Part shown: positions 1-6,878 of the stretch, piece by piece | How the letters are laid out: each line of letters begins with the position of its first letter | Numbering within the stretch: the stretch's first letter is position 1 | Assembly (NCBI GenBank): GCA_964582705.1 | Contig: CAZOTE010000061.1 | Coordinates: forward strand, 1-12,252 | Source of the DNA: Alkalibacter sp964582705 | Lineage (GTDB): Bacteria > Bacillota > Clostridia > Eubacteriales > Alkalibacteraceae | DNA length: 12,252 bases | Reading direction: 5' to 3' | Notes under the pieces: generated by a model | What the model saw: only the letters and a program-made list of their open reading frames with translations | The model's database searches: none | What the model was told of the DNA's origin: nothing | Translations under genes and position numbers: made by a program

Positions 1-74
1 TTGGTGGTAAACTAATTCAATGTCAGGTGGTCAACTTTTTCATTGACATTCGCACTGGAGGTAAGATTAAATAT

Positions 75-84
75 TTGTTATAAT
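75..84 (+). promoter_or_regulatory. Extended -10 promoter upstream of the MetH-activation-like gene
   Basis: The sequence TTGTTATAAT holds a perfect -10 hexamer (TATAAT, 79-84) preceded by the TG of an extended -10 element (76-77). No good -35 lies 16-18 bp upstream. A TTGACA at 43-48 is 30 bp away, too far to pair with it. Transcription would begin near 91, followed by the SD AAGGGGA (111-117) and the ATG at 125. This is a reading of the bases only. Confidence 0.5.
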
Positions 85-124
85 TAAACCAACGATATAG
101 TAAATACATAAAGGGGAGATTTTT

Positions 125-733
125 ATGGGGATTATACTAGTTGATAAGTTGCCTTTTTATTTGGATGAAGACATGCTGATAGAAAAATTGAAATTGAGAA
201 AGCGAAATGGAATGAATGAAAAACTCAATGAGCTTATGAAAAAAGCCTTGAAAATTGCAAAACCCAAGGGAGCGTATTTCGAAGCAGAAATAGAAAGCAG
301 AACTGAAAACAGCGTAAAAATCAAAGGAGAGGTATTTAACTCTCGCGAATTAGCAAAAGCGACAGAGAAAAATCAAAAGCTGTATCCTTACATCATAACC
401 TGTGGAAAAGAAATAGAAGAGGCTTTAATTAAGACTGAAGACATCCTGGAGAAATATATTCTGGATGGAATCATAAATTCGATTCTAGACTGTGCCACGA
501 TTTGTATATCCAAGGATTTGAAGGAAAGATACCAGATCGCAAATCTTTCATATCACATTCCCGGAGCTTTGAATGACTGGCCCATAGAAGACCAGCAAAA
601 ACTATTTAAAATATTTGGGGATGTAGCTAAAAAAATAGGTGTAGAGCTAAGCGAATCAAATGTTATGAAGCCTGGAAAAAGCGTTTCAGGAGTTTACTAC
701 CAAGTTATGGACGATATTTCCGAGTGCATATAA
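125..733 (+). CDS. Stand-alone MetH activation-domain-like protein
   Basis: This 202-residue protein resembles the small clostridial proteins related to the C-terminal activation domain of B12-dependent methionine synthase (MetH). In MetH that domain binds S-adenosylmethionine and helps reductively remethylate the cobalamin cofactor. The family core is visible at residues 142-193: an IPG...DWPIEDQQKLF block, then GVELSES, then MKPGKSVSGVYYQ, which matches the MetH pattern of DWP/LF followed by LTES and P-SVSG-Y. The N-terminal half (1-100) is charged and helical, as in stand-alone members. The block that in MetH reads R-x-A-P-G-Y is here Y-H-I-P-G-A, so the Arg and Tyr of the SAM-binding signature are absent; SAM binding is uncertain. 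No corrinoid protein or methyltransferase lies next to it. The start has an SD 7 bp upstream. Family assignment is fairly secure; the partner is unknown. Confidence 0.78.
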   Translation: MGIILVDKLPFYLDEDMLIEKLKLRKRNGMNEKLNELMKKALKIAKPKGAYFEAEIESRTENSVKIKGEVFNSRELAKATEKNQKLYPYIITCGKEIEEALIKTEDILEKYILDGIINSILDCATICISKDLKERYQIANLSYHIPGALNDWPIEDQQKLFKIFGDVAKKIGVELSESNVMKPGKSVSGVYYQVMDDISECI

Positions 734-742
734 AGCAAATTG

Positions 743-811
743 AAAAACTCCCGTTCATGAATTGCCCCTTGTCTACTTGACTAGGGGCAATTCATGAACG
801 GGAGTTTTTTT
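743..811. terminator. Bidirectional terminator with a 27-bp perfect stem
   Basis: Bases 743-769 are the exact reverse complement of 783-809, with a 13-base loop. Inside the loop GTC (771-773) can also pair with GAC (779-781). On the plus strand the stem ends in seven T (805-811). On the minus strand it ends in five T (complement of A743-747). It lies between two convergent genes and touches the pgeF stop codon (810-812), so it can terminate both. The stem is much longer than the other terminators here (about 12 bp). Confidence 0.92.
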
Positions 812-1622
812 AAGTCAGCATCAATACGGCTGCCATTCTGCCTGTATCTCCATGCTCTCCTCGATATGAAAAGAATACTTCTTTATTACATAAAGTGCAA
901 AGACTGCTGACTGCTATATTTTTATCTGGCACACCCAATTTGACAAACTCCTTCTTGTTTATTGACCACAAATCCACAAGGTATTTCTCCTTTTCTTTTT
1001 TTACCATATGGGAAAGAGAGTCGGGAAAATTCTTAATGAATATCTCAGCTACTTCAAACCCAACTTCAAAACAGCAAGGACCTATGGAAGGACCAATAGC
1101 TACGAGACAATCAGCTGGATTTGTCCCAAATCGATCGGTCATTTTATTAAGTGTCTTGACCCCTATCTTTTTTACAGTTCCTTTCCAACCGGCATGGGCC
1201 AGTCCGATAGCCTTGTTAAGAGGATCGAGTATATATATTGGTACGCAGTCAGCATAAAATGTTGTCAAAGCAATGTTTTTTTCATTTGTTATCAGGGAGT
1301 CTGCATTTTCAATATAACTTTTTTTGCTTAACCCTTTTCCTTTGTCAGCTTTTGCCACTATGTGGACTCTATCCCCATGAACCTGGTCGGACAGAGTGAA
1401 GCTGTCAAAAGGTATGCTTAAAGTTGATGAGAGTTTTTTAAAGTTACGTATAACCTGTTCGCTTTCATTTATTTTTTTAGGGTTTAAATCGAAAGCGTTC
1501 ACGGTTCCATTATAATCTACATTCAGCCTGGAGGTAAAACAATGTTTAACCAGTCCTGTGTATTCAAAGGAAGGTATTGTATAAAAGATAAAGCCTTTAT
1601 CACTGTTTTTCTTAAATTCCAT
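810..1622 (-). CDS. pgeF: Laccase-domain protein PgeF/YfiH (peptidoglycan editing factor)
   Basis: This 270-residue protein belongs to the YfiH/YlmD multicopper-oxidase-like (Cu-oxidase_4) family. E. coli members keep L-serine from replacing L-alanine in peptidoglycan precursors, and several members act on purine nucleosides (deaminase/phosphorylase activity). The conserved His-Cys-His metal site is visible: H82 in DQVHGDRV, C126 in YADCVPI and H143 in LAHAGWKG. Further family motifs are IGPSIGPCCFEV (177-188) and the C-terminal FFSYRGEHGDTGRMAAV. I chose the ATG at 1622 over one 42 bases further upstream because GAGGGG (complement of 1628-1633) sits 5 nt before it, and because family members do not carry the extra 14 residues. 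It is transcribed alone from a promoter at 1654-1683 and ends in the shared hairpin. The family is clear, but the substrate in this organism cannot be told from sequence. Confidence 0.93.
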   Translation of the reverse strand: MEFKKNSDKGFIFYTIPSFEYTGLVKHCFTSRLNVDYNGTVNAFDLNPKKINESEQVIRNFKKLSSTLSIPFDSFTLSDQVHGDRVHIVAKADKGKGLSKKSYIENADSLITNEKNIALTTFYADCVPIYILDPLNKAIGLAHAGWKGTVKKIGVKTLNKMTDRFGTNPADCLVAIGPSIGPCCFEVGFEVAEIFIKNFPDSLSHMVKKEKEKYLVDLWSINKKEFVKLGVPDKNIAVSSLCTLCNKEVFFSYRGEHGDTGRMAAVLMLT

Positions 1623-1653
1623 AAAATCCCCTCGATTTCCTCTAGTTAAAATT

Positions 1654-1683
1654 ATTATAAGCAATATCAGTAGATAAGTCCAA
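1654..1683 (-). promoter_or_regulatory. Sigma-A-type promoter of pgeF
   Basis: Read on the minus strand, TTGGAC (1683-1678) and a perfect TATAAT (1659-1654) are separated by 18 bp. Transcription would begin near 1647, about 25 nt before the chosen ATG, which leaves room for the GAGGGG ribosome binding site. The upstream ATG at 1664 lies within the promoter, which further supports the 1622 start. Confidence 0.65.
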
Positions 1684-1709
1684 GACTTAATGGGGAGAGG
1701 CTGGAATGG

Positions 1710-1734
1710 GTTTTACCTAATCATTAAGGGGTAT
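1710..1734 (+). promoter_or_regulatory. Sigma-B-like promoter of the BCCT transporter gene
   Basis: GTTTTA (1710-1715) and GGGTAT (1729-1734) are separated by 13 bp. This closely matches the general-stress sigma-B pattern known from Bacillus (GTTTAA, 12-15 bp, GGGWAW). The -10 overlaps TATAAA (1732-1737), and TATACT lies at 1743-1748, but neither has a credible sigma-A -35, so vegetative expression from here looks weak. Whether this organism has sigma-B cannot be seen; many Clostridia lack it. Confidence 0.45.
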
Positions 1735-1782
1735 AAAATCTCTATACTAAAAGAATAATGTAAATTACAGGGGGATGATATT

Positions 1783-3594
1783 ATGGATGACGATAAAAAA
1801 AGAAGATTGGCTTCTAAGCGGGAACTGGCAAGAAAACTTCAAAAAGCGGAGATAGACGCCAGAAAAAAAGCTATCAAGAACAGAAAGCCCTTTAAGGGAC
1901 TTCAAATCAGGCCAACAACCTCTTTATTCGATGAAAAGGGCAAGCAAGAACCAGGTGAGAAAAATTGGGCGGGTTTCGGGTTTGACATTCATCCCCAAGT
2001 AACTTTGATATCAGCAATTTTCCTAGTGGTATTTATTTCTTTAACTATTATATATCCAGATGTAGCTGAAAGAACCTTTGCAACCATTATGAGTGGAATT
2101 ACTAAAAATGCAGGATGGTTCTTTATATTGGCTGCAAACTTATTTATCATAGCAGCCCTATATTTTGCATTTGGCAAATACGGGAACATCAGAATAGGCG
2201 GTAATGACGCACAACCGGAATTCAGTAAATTTGGATGGTATGCAATGCTTTTAAGCGCGGGAATGGGAATAGGCCTGCTTTTTTGGAGTGTTGGTGAACC
2301 AATAAGCCACCTCGGGTCACCATCTCCCATGTTTGGAACCATCGACCCAGGTGCTCCACGAGCGGCTCAAGCGGCAATGGCGACAACGTTTTTTCACTGG
2401 GGCATACATCCATGGGCAATTTACTCTATAGTTGGGTTGGGGCTTGCATTTTTTGCTTACAACAGGGGGTTGCCCTTGACGATAAGATCTGTATTTTATC
2501 CTTTGATCGGTAATAAGATATATGGTTTTTGGGGCAATGTGATTGATGTGCTTTCAGTTCTTGCCACACTCACCGGGCTGGCTACTTCTTTGGGGCTAGG
2601 CGTTTCTCAAGTAAATGCAGGCCTGAATTTTTTATTCGGGATAAATATCAGCACAGGAATTCAAGTGGGTTTGATTATTGGAATAACAGGCTTGGCGACA
2701 GCGTCTGTAGTAATGGGGCTTGATGGTGGAGTAAAACGCCTCAGTGAAATAAATATGGTATTAGCTGGAGTTTTTATGCTTTTCATACTGATTGCAGGTC
2801 CTACTGTATATATTTTAAGTGGATTTACGCAAAATATAGGATATTACATGTCTAACTTTGTCGAAATGAGTTTGTGGACAGAAACATTCAGAGATACAAA
2901 TTGGCAGGGAGCATGGACGATATTTTACTGGGCGTGGTGGATATCCTGGTCTCCTTTTGTAGGTATGTTCATAGCTCGTATATCCAAGGGAAGGACCGTA
3001 AGGGAATTTATTCTAGGGGTGCTGCTGGTCCCATCATTATTGTCGTTTTTTTGGATGAGCGTTTTTGGAGGAACTGCAATTTATCTCCAGACCAATGGGA
3101 TTGGAGATATAGCTTCAGCAGTATCAACAGAGGTTTCGACAGCTCTGTTTGCCATGCTGGAGTATTTGCCTTGGACTCAGCTACTTTCTGTCGTAGGAAT
3201 AATACTCGTCACTGTATTCTTCGTTACTTCCTCAGATTCCGGTTCTTTGGTTGTCGACCATCTAACATCAGGCGGTAAACTGGACTCACCGGTACCACAG
3301 AGGGTGTTTTGGGCAGTAATGGAAGGAGTGGTAGCGGCAACGCTTTTAATAGGTGGAGGATTGACTGCTTTGCAAACTGCCTCTGTTCTGACAGGATTGC
3401 CGTTTGCGATTATTCTGTTATTATTGATTTATTCCCTTAATGCTGGGTTTAGTCAGGAATATGAAATAGAGGAGGCTGTAAGAAAAAAATTAAGAGAAGT
3501 GGAAGAAGAACATTTCCTTAATGAAGCTATAAATGCAGCTGTTCAAGATGAAGCATTAGTAAATAGCGACAACGAAAATAGAGGCGACAAGTAA
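1783..3594 (+). CDS. BCCT-family betaine/carnitine/choline transporter
   Basis: This 603-residue membrane protein imports a trimethylammonium compound such as glycine betaine, choline or carnitine, probably with Na+. About twelve hydrophobic segments run from residue 71 to 555. Family signatures are the glycine stretch AGMGIGLLFWSVGEP (159-173) and the aromatic substrate box YWAWWISWSPF (382-392), where W385, W386 and W389 match the BetP tryptophans that hold betaine. VTSSDSGS (481-488) corresponds to the Na2 ion-site region of BetP. Both ends are long and charged: residues 1-61 carry net about +10, and 557-603 net about -8 with a predicted helix. This is the reverse of BetP, whose N-terminus is acidic and C-terminus basic. 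The SD AGGGGG (1769-1774) is 8 nt before the ATG. A sigma-B-like promoter lies upstream, and a mechanosensitive channel gene follows after a terminator. Exact substrate is not decidable from sequence. Confidence 0.95.
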   Translation: MDDDKKRRLASKRELARKLQKAEIDARKKAIKNRKPFKGLQIRPTTSLFDEKGKQEPGEKNWAGFGFDIHPQVTLISAIFLVVFISLTIIYPDVAERTFATIMSGITKNAGWFFILAANLFIIAALYFAFGKYGNIRIGGNDAQPEFSKFGWYAMLLSAGMGIGLLFWSVGEPISHLGSPSPMFGTIDPGAPRAAQAAMATTFFHWGIHPWAIYSIVGLGLAFFAYNRGLPLTIRSVFYPLIGNKIYGFWGNVIDVLSVLATLTGLATSLGLGVSQVNAGLNFLFGINISTGIQVGLIIGITGLATASVVMGLDGGVKRLSEINMVLAGVFMLFILIAGPTVYILSGFTQNIGYYMSNFVEMSLWTETFRDTNWQGAWTIFYWAWWISWSPFVGMFIARISKGRTVREFILGVLLVPSLLSFFWMSVFGGTAIYLQTNGIGDIASAVSTEVSTALFAMLEYLPWTQLLSVVGIILVTVFFVTSSDSGSLVVDHLTSGGKLDSPVPQRVFWAVMEGVVAATLLIGGGLTALQTASVLTGLPFAIILLLLIYSLNAGFSQEYEIEEAVRKKLREVEEEHFLNEAINAAVQDEALVNSDNENRGDK

Positions 3595-3595
3595 A

Positions 3596-3627
3596 ATAAG
3601 CAGGCTCGTGGGAGCCTGCTTATTTTT
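3596..3627 (+). terminator. Rho-independent terminator after the BCCT gene
   Basis: A 12-bp perfect stem (3596-3607 pairing with 3612-3623) with the tetraloop GTGG is followed by a T run to 3627. The stem is GC-rich in its upper half. It begins 1 nt after the stop codon and should separate this transcript from the channel gene. Confidence 0.93.
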
Positions 3628-3676
3628 GGTGGTATCGAATTTCCACTATTAGAATCTAGTTGCGGATGCTAGTCAG

Positions 3677-3699
3677 CAAATTCAAATAGAAAGAATTTG
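3677..3699. repeat. Short inverted repeat upstream of the channel gene
   Basis: CAAATTC (3677-3683) and GAATTTG (3693-3699) form 7-bp arms around a 9-bp spacer. It lies in the 130-bp gap between the BCCT terminator and the channel gene's SD and partly overlaps a weak TTGAGT -35-like hexamer (3697-3702). It could be an operator, but it is AT-rich and may be chance. No convincing -10 follows, so the channel promoter is not identified. Confidence 0.25.
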
Positions 3700-3743
3700 A
3701 GTATCATGAACCATTTGTGTTAATCTAAAAGTACGTGAATGAA

Positions 3744-3751
3744 AGGGGAGG
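3744..3751 (+). promoter_or_regulatory. Ribosome binding site pointing to an ATC start
   Basis: AGGGGAGG is a strong SD. The six bases that follow lead to ATC at 3758, which is in frame with the channel gene. The first conventional start in this frame, TTG at 3776, lies 24 nt from the SD, and the first ATG (3797) is 45 nt away. An in-frame TGA at 3740-3742 rules out anything further upstream. Confidence 0.6.
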
Positions 3752-3757
3752 AAGAAA

Positions 3758-4981
3758 ATCGAAAGAATTAAAGAGTTGATATTGGATAGATATCAGATGT
3801 CTGAAGGATTAGCTGAGGTTTTTGGGATAATAATTACTTTTTTCATGTTGACAGCAATAAGCATTTTAGCATATTTTGCAGCAAAAAAGATCTTGCTCCC
3901 GATAATCGCTCGACGAATTGAGGGAAATCGATTAAAGTGGGACAATTATCTGCTGAAAAGAAAAGTCTTCGAGAAATCTACAGGTCTCATACCGTTGATG
4001 GTTTTTTATTGGGGCTCTTCTCACTTAGGATCGTTGGCACAGGGGGTCAAGCTGGCAACATCCATATTAATGCTCATGCTGATTGCCAAAGTGGCAGGCT
4101 GCTTGCTTGAAACCATAGATGATATTTACTCCACCATGGAGGTATCAAAAGAAAAACCTATAAAGGGATTTTTACAGGTTATAAAAATAACGATATATAT
4201 TCTAGTCGGTATTTCTGTTATAGCAAGCTTGATGGGAACAAACCCCTTCGTGTTATTAAGTGGAATTGGTGCTATGGCTGCAGTATTTTCCTTTATCTTT
4301 AAAGATACGATATTGGGATTGGTAGCAGGAGTATTGCTTTCTGTAAATGACATGCTGCGAATTGGTGATTGGATCGAGATGCCTAGCTATGGCGCAAACG
4401 GAGATGTTTTAGAAATAAGCATGAATACAGTAAAGGTGAAAAATTTTGATTTGACTATTACCACTGTACCGGCATATGCTCTTATCAGCGATTCATTCAA
4501 AAATTGGAGAGGGATTCAAGAATCGGGTGGCAGGAGGATTATGAGATCTGTATATATAGATGTAAACAGCGTAAAGTTTTGCTCGCCATCGGATATGAAA
4601 AAATTCCAAAACATCAGCCTTATTAGTGGCTTTATTCAAGAAAACATTGAAAGAATGAGCCAGATGGGTGCTGATGCTATTACGAATGTTGGAATTTATA
4701 GAGCCTATTTAGGGGAATATTTGAAAAACCACCCTAAGATACACAGGGAAATATTGCAGATAGTTAGGCAGCTTCAGCCTACAGACAAGGGGCTTCCGAT
4801 AGAGATTTATGCTTTTACCAATGATATTGATTGGGTTAACTACGAAAATATTCAAGCTGAAATATTTGAGCACGTCATGGTTTCGGCAAAGTTTTTTGAT
4901 TTGAGGCTGTTCCAAGATCCGACAGGTTTTGATTTGAAAAATATAAATATTGTTGATAAAACCGGTTTAAAGACAAAATAA
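3758..4981 (+). CDS. MscS-family mechanosensitive channel, YbdG-like
   Basis: This is a small-conductance mechanosensitive channel of the YbdG type, which opens under membrane tension and lets solutes escape on osmotic downshock. It is 401 residues from the TTG at 3776, or 407 from the ATC at 3758 favoured by the SD; numbers here use the TTG start. Hydrophobic segments lie near 15-35, 70-90, 92-112 and 135-155. The glycine- and alanine-rich pore helix is at 158-190 (GIGAMAAVFSFIFKDTILG), followed by the MscS beta domain (NDMLRIGDWIEMP, TVKVKNFDLTITTVP) and a cytoplasmic alpha/beta domain ending in FDLRLFQDPTG. The length matches E. coli YbdG (415 aa). The six residues gained from the ATC start (ERIKEL after the initiator) look like normal coding sequence. 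A sequencing error turning ATG into ATC is an equally simple explanation. It follows the BCCT gene but has its own SD. No terminator is evident after it. Confidence 0.9.
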   Translation: MERIKELILDRYQMSEGLAEVFGIIITFFMLTAISILAYFAAKKILLPIIARRIEGNRLKWDNYLLKRKVFEKSTGLIPLMVFYWGSSHLGSLAQGVKLATSILMLMLIAKVAGCLLETIDDIYSTMEVSKEKPIKGFLQVIKITIYILVGISVIASLMGTNPFVLLSGIGAMAAVFSFIFKDTILGLVAGVLLSVNDMLRIGDWIEMPSYGANGDVLEISMNTVKVKNFDLTITTVPAYALISDSFKNWRGIQESGGRRIMRSVYIDVNSVKFCSPSDMKKFQNISLISGFIQENIERMSQMGADAITNVGIYRAYLGEYLKNHPKIHREILQIVRQLQPTDKGLPIEIYAFTNDIDWVNYENIQAEIFEHVMVSAKFFDLRLFQDPTGFDLKNINIVDKTGLKTK

Positions 4982-5018
4982 AATTAAAAAATGAGAATCT
5001 GTATCCCCGGCAACAGAA

Positions 5019-5062
5019 TTGTTTGAAGTTTTTAGTTAATATAAAGACAGTTCAAAAAACAA
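5019..5062 (+). promoter_or_regulatory. Probable hcp promoter region with imperfect inverted repeat
   Basis: A -10-like TATAAA (5040-5045) lies about 55 bp before the hcp start, with only a poor -35 (TTGTTT, 5019-5024, spacing 15). It is flanked by TTGTTTGAA (5019-5027) and TTCAAAAAACAA (5051-5062), which form an imperfect inverted repeat. A regulator could bind here, since hcp genes are commonly controlled by HcpR, FNR-type or NO-responsive regulators, but no known consensus is recognisable. The SD AAAGGAG (5082-5088) precedes the ATG at 5100. Confidence 0.3.
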
Positions 5063-5099
5063 AAAACTTTTTTATAAAGACAAAGGAGAGATACAGATT

Positions 5100-6746
5100 A
5101 TGAGTATGTTTTGTTATCAGTGTCAAGAAGCAGCAAAGGGAACAGGTTGTACTGTAAAGGGTGTTTGTGGTAAAACAGATGCAGTATCTAATTTACAAGA
5201 TTTAATGGTATATACCCTGAAAGGGATTTCGCAGCTTGTTGTCAGAGGGAAGCAAGCAGGAGTTGAGATTCCAAATAAGAATCACTACGTCATGACAGGT
5301 CTTTTTATGACAATAACAAATGCAAATTTTGACGATCAGGCAATTTTAAACAATATAAGAAAAGGCTTGGAAATCAAACAAGAATTAAAAGGAATCCTAT
5401 CAGAAAATGGAGTGTCTTTAGATAGCCTTCATGATGCGGCTTTATGGAGTGCAACTGATGACAAGGGTATAATAGCTAAATCCTTTGCTCCTGAGGTAGG
5501 GATTTTAGCAACTGAAAATGAAGACGTAAGATCTCTGAGGGAGCTTATCATTTACGGAGTTAAGGGAATGGCTGCTTACGCTGAGCATGCATTCAACTTG
5601 GGTAAAGAAGACGTAAGTATTTATGAGTTCATGGTTAAAGCTCTCGCAGCTACTTTGGACGATAGCCTGAGTGCAGACGATCTTGTAGCTTTGACTTTAG
5701 AAACAGGAAAGTTCGGCGTAGATACAATGGCAATGCTTGATGCGGCTAATACAGGAACCTATGGCAACCCTGAAATAACTGAAGTCAATATTGGAGTTAG
5801 AAACAATCCCGGGATTCTAGTTTCAGGTCATGATCTGAAAGATTTCGAGCAATTGTTGGAGCAAAGTAAAGGCGCCGGTGTAGATATATATACTCATGGA
5901 GAGATGTTGCCTGCAAACTATTATCCGGCTTTCAAGAAGTATGATCATTTCTTTGGGAATTATGGGAATGCCTGGTGGAAGCAGAAAGAGGAATTTGAAA
6001 GCTTCAACGGACCGATTCTGTTTACCACAAATTGTATAGTGCCTCCTAAAGAAGATCAAATATCAAGAATCTACACAACAGGAGCTTCTGGGTATCCTGG
6101 ATGCAAACATATAGAAGCGGATCAGGATGGAAGCAAAGATTTCTCTGAGATAATAGAACATGCAAAAAAAATGAATCCGCCAACCGAAATTGAAACGGGA
6201 ACAATTATAGGTGGCTTTGCCCACGCTCAAGTATTTGCTTTAGCGGATAAGGTAGTGGATGCTGTTAAGTCAGGCGCAATCAAAAAGTTTTTTGTAATGG
6301 CAGGTTGTGACGGTAGAATGAAATCAAGAGATTATTATACTGAATTTGCTGAAAAGCTTCCTGAAGGAACGGTAATCCTAACAGCAGGTTGCGCAAAATA
6401 CAGATACAACAAACTCGAATTAGGGGATATCGGAGGAATTCCGAGAGTTCTTGATGCAGGACAGTGTAATGATTCCTACTCTCTAGCTGTGATAGCTTTG
6501 AAATTAAAAGAAGTATTCGAGCTTAATGACATAAACGAACTTCCAATAGCCTATAATATTGCATGGTATGAGCAAAAGGCTGTAATAGTATTGTTGGCAC
6601 TACTTTATCTGGGAGTAAAGAATATTCACCTGGGTCCTACACTTCCAAGTTTCTTGTCACCGAACGTTGCAAAGGTGCTTGTAGAGAATTTTGGCATTGC
6701 GGGAATCGGAAGCGTAGATGACGATATAGAAATGTTCATGGCTTAA
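5100..6746 (+). CDS. hcp: Hybrid cluster protein (Hcp, hydroxylamine reductase)
   Basis: Hcp is a cytoplasmic iron-sulfur protein known as a hydroxylamine reductase and, in enterobacteria, a nitric oxide reductase that protects against nitrosative stress. The 548-residue length is typical. The N-terminal cluster motif is C5-x2-C8-x8-C17-x5-C23, the anaerobe (class I) arrangement that binds a [4Fe-4S] cluster. All ligands of the hybrid Fe-S-O cluster are present: H244 (SGHD), E268 (HGEM), C312 (TTNC), C403 (AGCDGR, the usual persulfide cysteine), C431 (TAGCAKYR), C456 (GQCNDSY), E491 and K493 (WYEQKA). No dedicated reductase (hcr) or ferredoxin gene is adjacent, so electrons must come from elsewhere. 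It sits directly before the iscR-nifS-nifU operon but has its own terminator. The functional link, sharing Fe-S supply and NO stress, is inference. Confidence 0.97.
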   Translation: MSMFCYQCQEAAKGTGCTVKGVCGKTDAVSNLQDLMVYTLKGISQLVVRGKQAGVEIPNKNHYVMTGLFMTITNANFDDQAILNNIRKGLEIKQELKGILSENGVSLDSLHDAALWSATDDKGIIAKSFAPEVGILATENEDVRSLRELIIYGVKGMAAYAEHAFNLGKEDVSIYEFMVKALAATLDDSLSADDLVALTLETGKFGVDTMAMLDAANTGTYGNPEITEVNIGVRNNPGILVSGHDLKDFEQLLEQSKGAGVDIYTHGEMLPANYYPAFKKYDHFFGNYGNAWWKQKEEFESFNGPILFTTNCIVPPKEDQISRIYTTGASGYPGCKHIEADQDGSKDFSEIIEHAKKMNPPTEIETGTIIGGFAHAQVFALADKVVDAVKSGAIKKFFVMAGCDGRMKSRDYYTEFAEKLPEGTVILTAGCAKYRYNKLELGDIGGIPRVLDAGQCNDSYSLAVIALKLKEVFELNDINELPIAYNIAWYEQKAVIVLLALLYLGVKNIHLGPTLPSFLSPNVAKVLVENFGIAGIGSVDDDIEMFMA

Positions 6747-6769
6747 AAAAGCAACTTGAAATAGCTCTG

Positions 6770-6804
6770 CACGGCTTGATACAATGTATCAGCCGTGTTT
6801 TTTT
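6770..6804 (+). terminator. Rho-independent terminator after hcp
   Basis: CACGGC-T-TGATAC (6770-6782) pairs with GTATCAGCCGTG (6786-6797). The stem is 12 bp with one bulged T and a 3-nt loop, followed by seven T (6798-6804). It separates hcp from the iscR promoter. Confidence 0.93.
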
Positions 6805-6815
6805 GTTCCGATATA

Positions 6816-6845
6816 TTGACAATTAATATCGCCATATGATAGTAT
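6816..6845 (+). promoter_or_regulatory. Sigma-A promoter of the iscR-nifS-nifU operon
   Basis: A perfect -35 TTGACA (6816-6821) is followed after 18 bp by TAGTAT (6840-6845), with the TG of an extended -10 at 6837-6838. Transcription would start near 6852, at the edge of the IscR-type operator, so a bound repressor would block initiation. Confidence 0.7.
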
Positions 6846-6848
6846 TAC

Positions 6849-6878
6849 TATATTCCGAGTGGAATAGTAGGGAATATA
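6849..6878. promoter_or_regulatory. IscR-type operator upstream of iscR
   Basis: The core CCGAGTGGAATAGTAGG (6855-6871) agrees at 14 of 17 positions with the central part of the E. coli type 1 IscR consensus (YYGACTRWWWYAGTCRR), by my hand alignment. It sits in a larger palindrome, TATATTCC (6849-6856) and GGAATATA (6871-6878) with 14 bp between. A second, smaller palindrome TATTCC-N4-GGAATA (6851-6866) overlaps it. The position around the transcription start fits autorepression by the [2Fe-2S] form of IscR, as known in E. coli. Confidence 0.65.

Noticed and set aside
43..48. TTGACA as the -35 of the first gene's promoter
   Set aside because: It is 30 bp from the TATAAT at 79-84, far outside the 16-18 bp range; the -10 has its own extended TG.
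895..1331. Plus-strand reading frames of about 110-120 codons inside pgeF
   Set aside because: They are opposite a well-supported gene, have no family resemblance and no SD; they are shadow frames.
1623..1664. A 14-residue longer N-terminus for pgeF
   Set aside because: It has no SD and lies across the predicted -10 and transcription start of the gene; the downstream ATG has a good SD.
2874..3278. A 134-codon frame inside the BCCT gene
   Set aside because: It overlaps the conserved transport core in another frame and has no recognisable domain.
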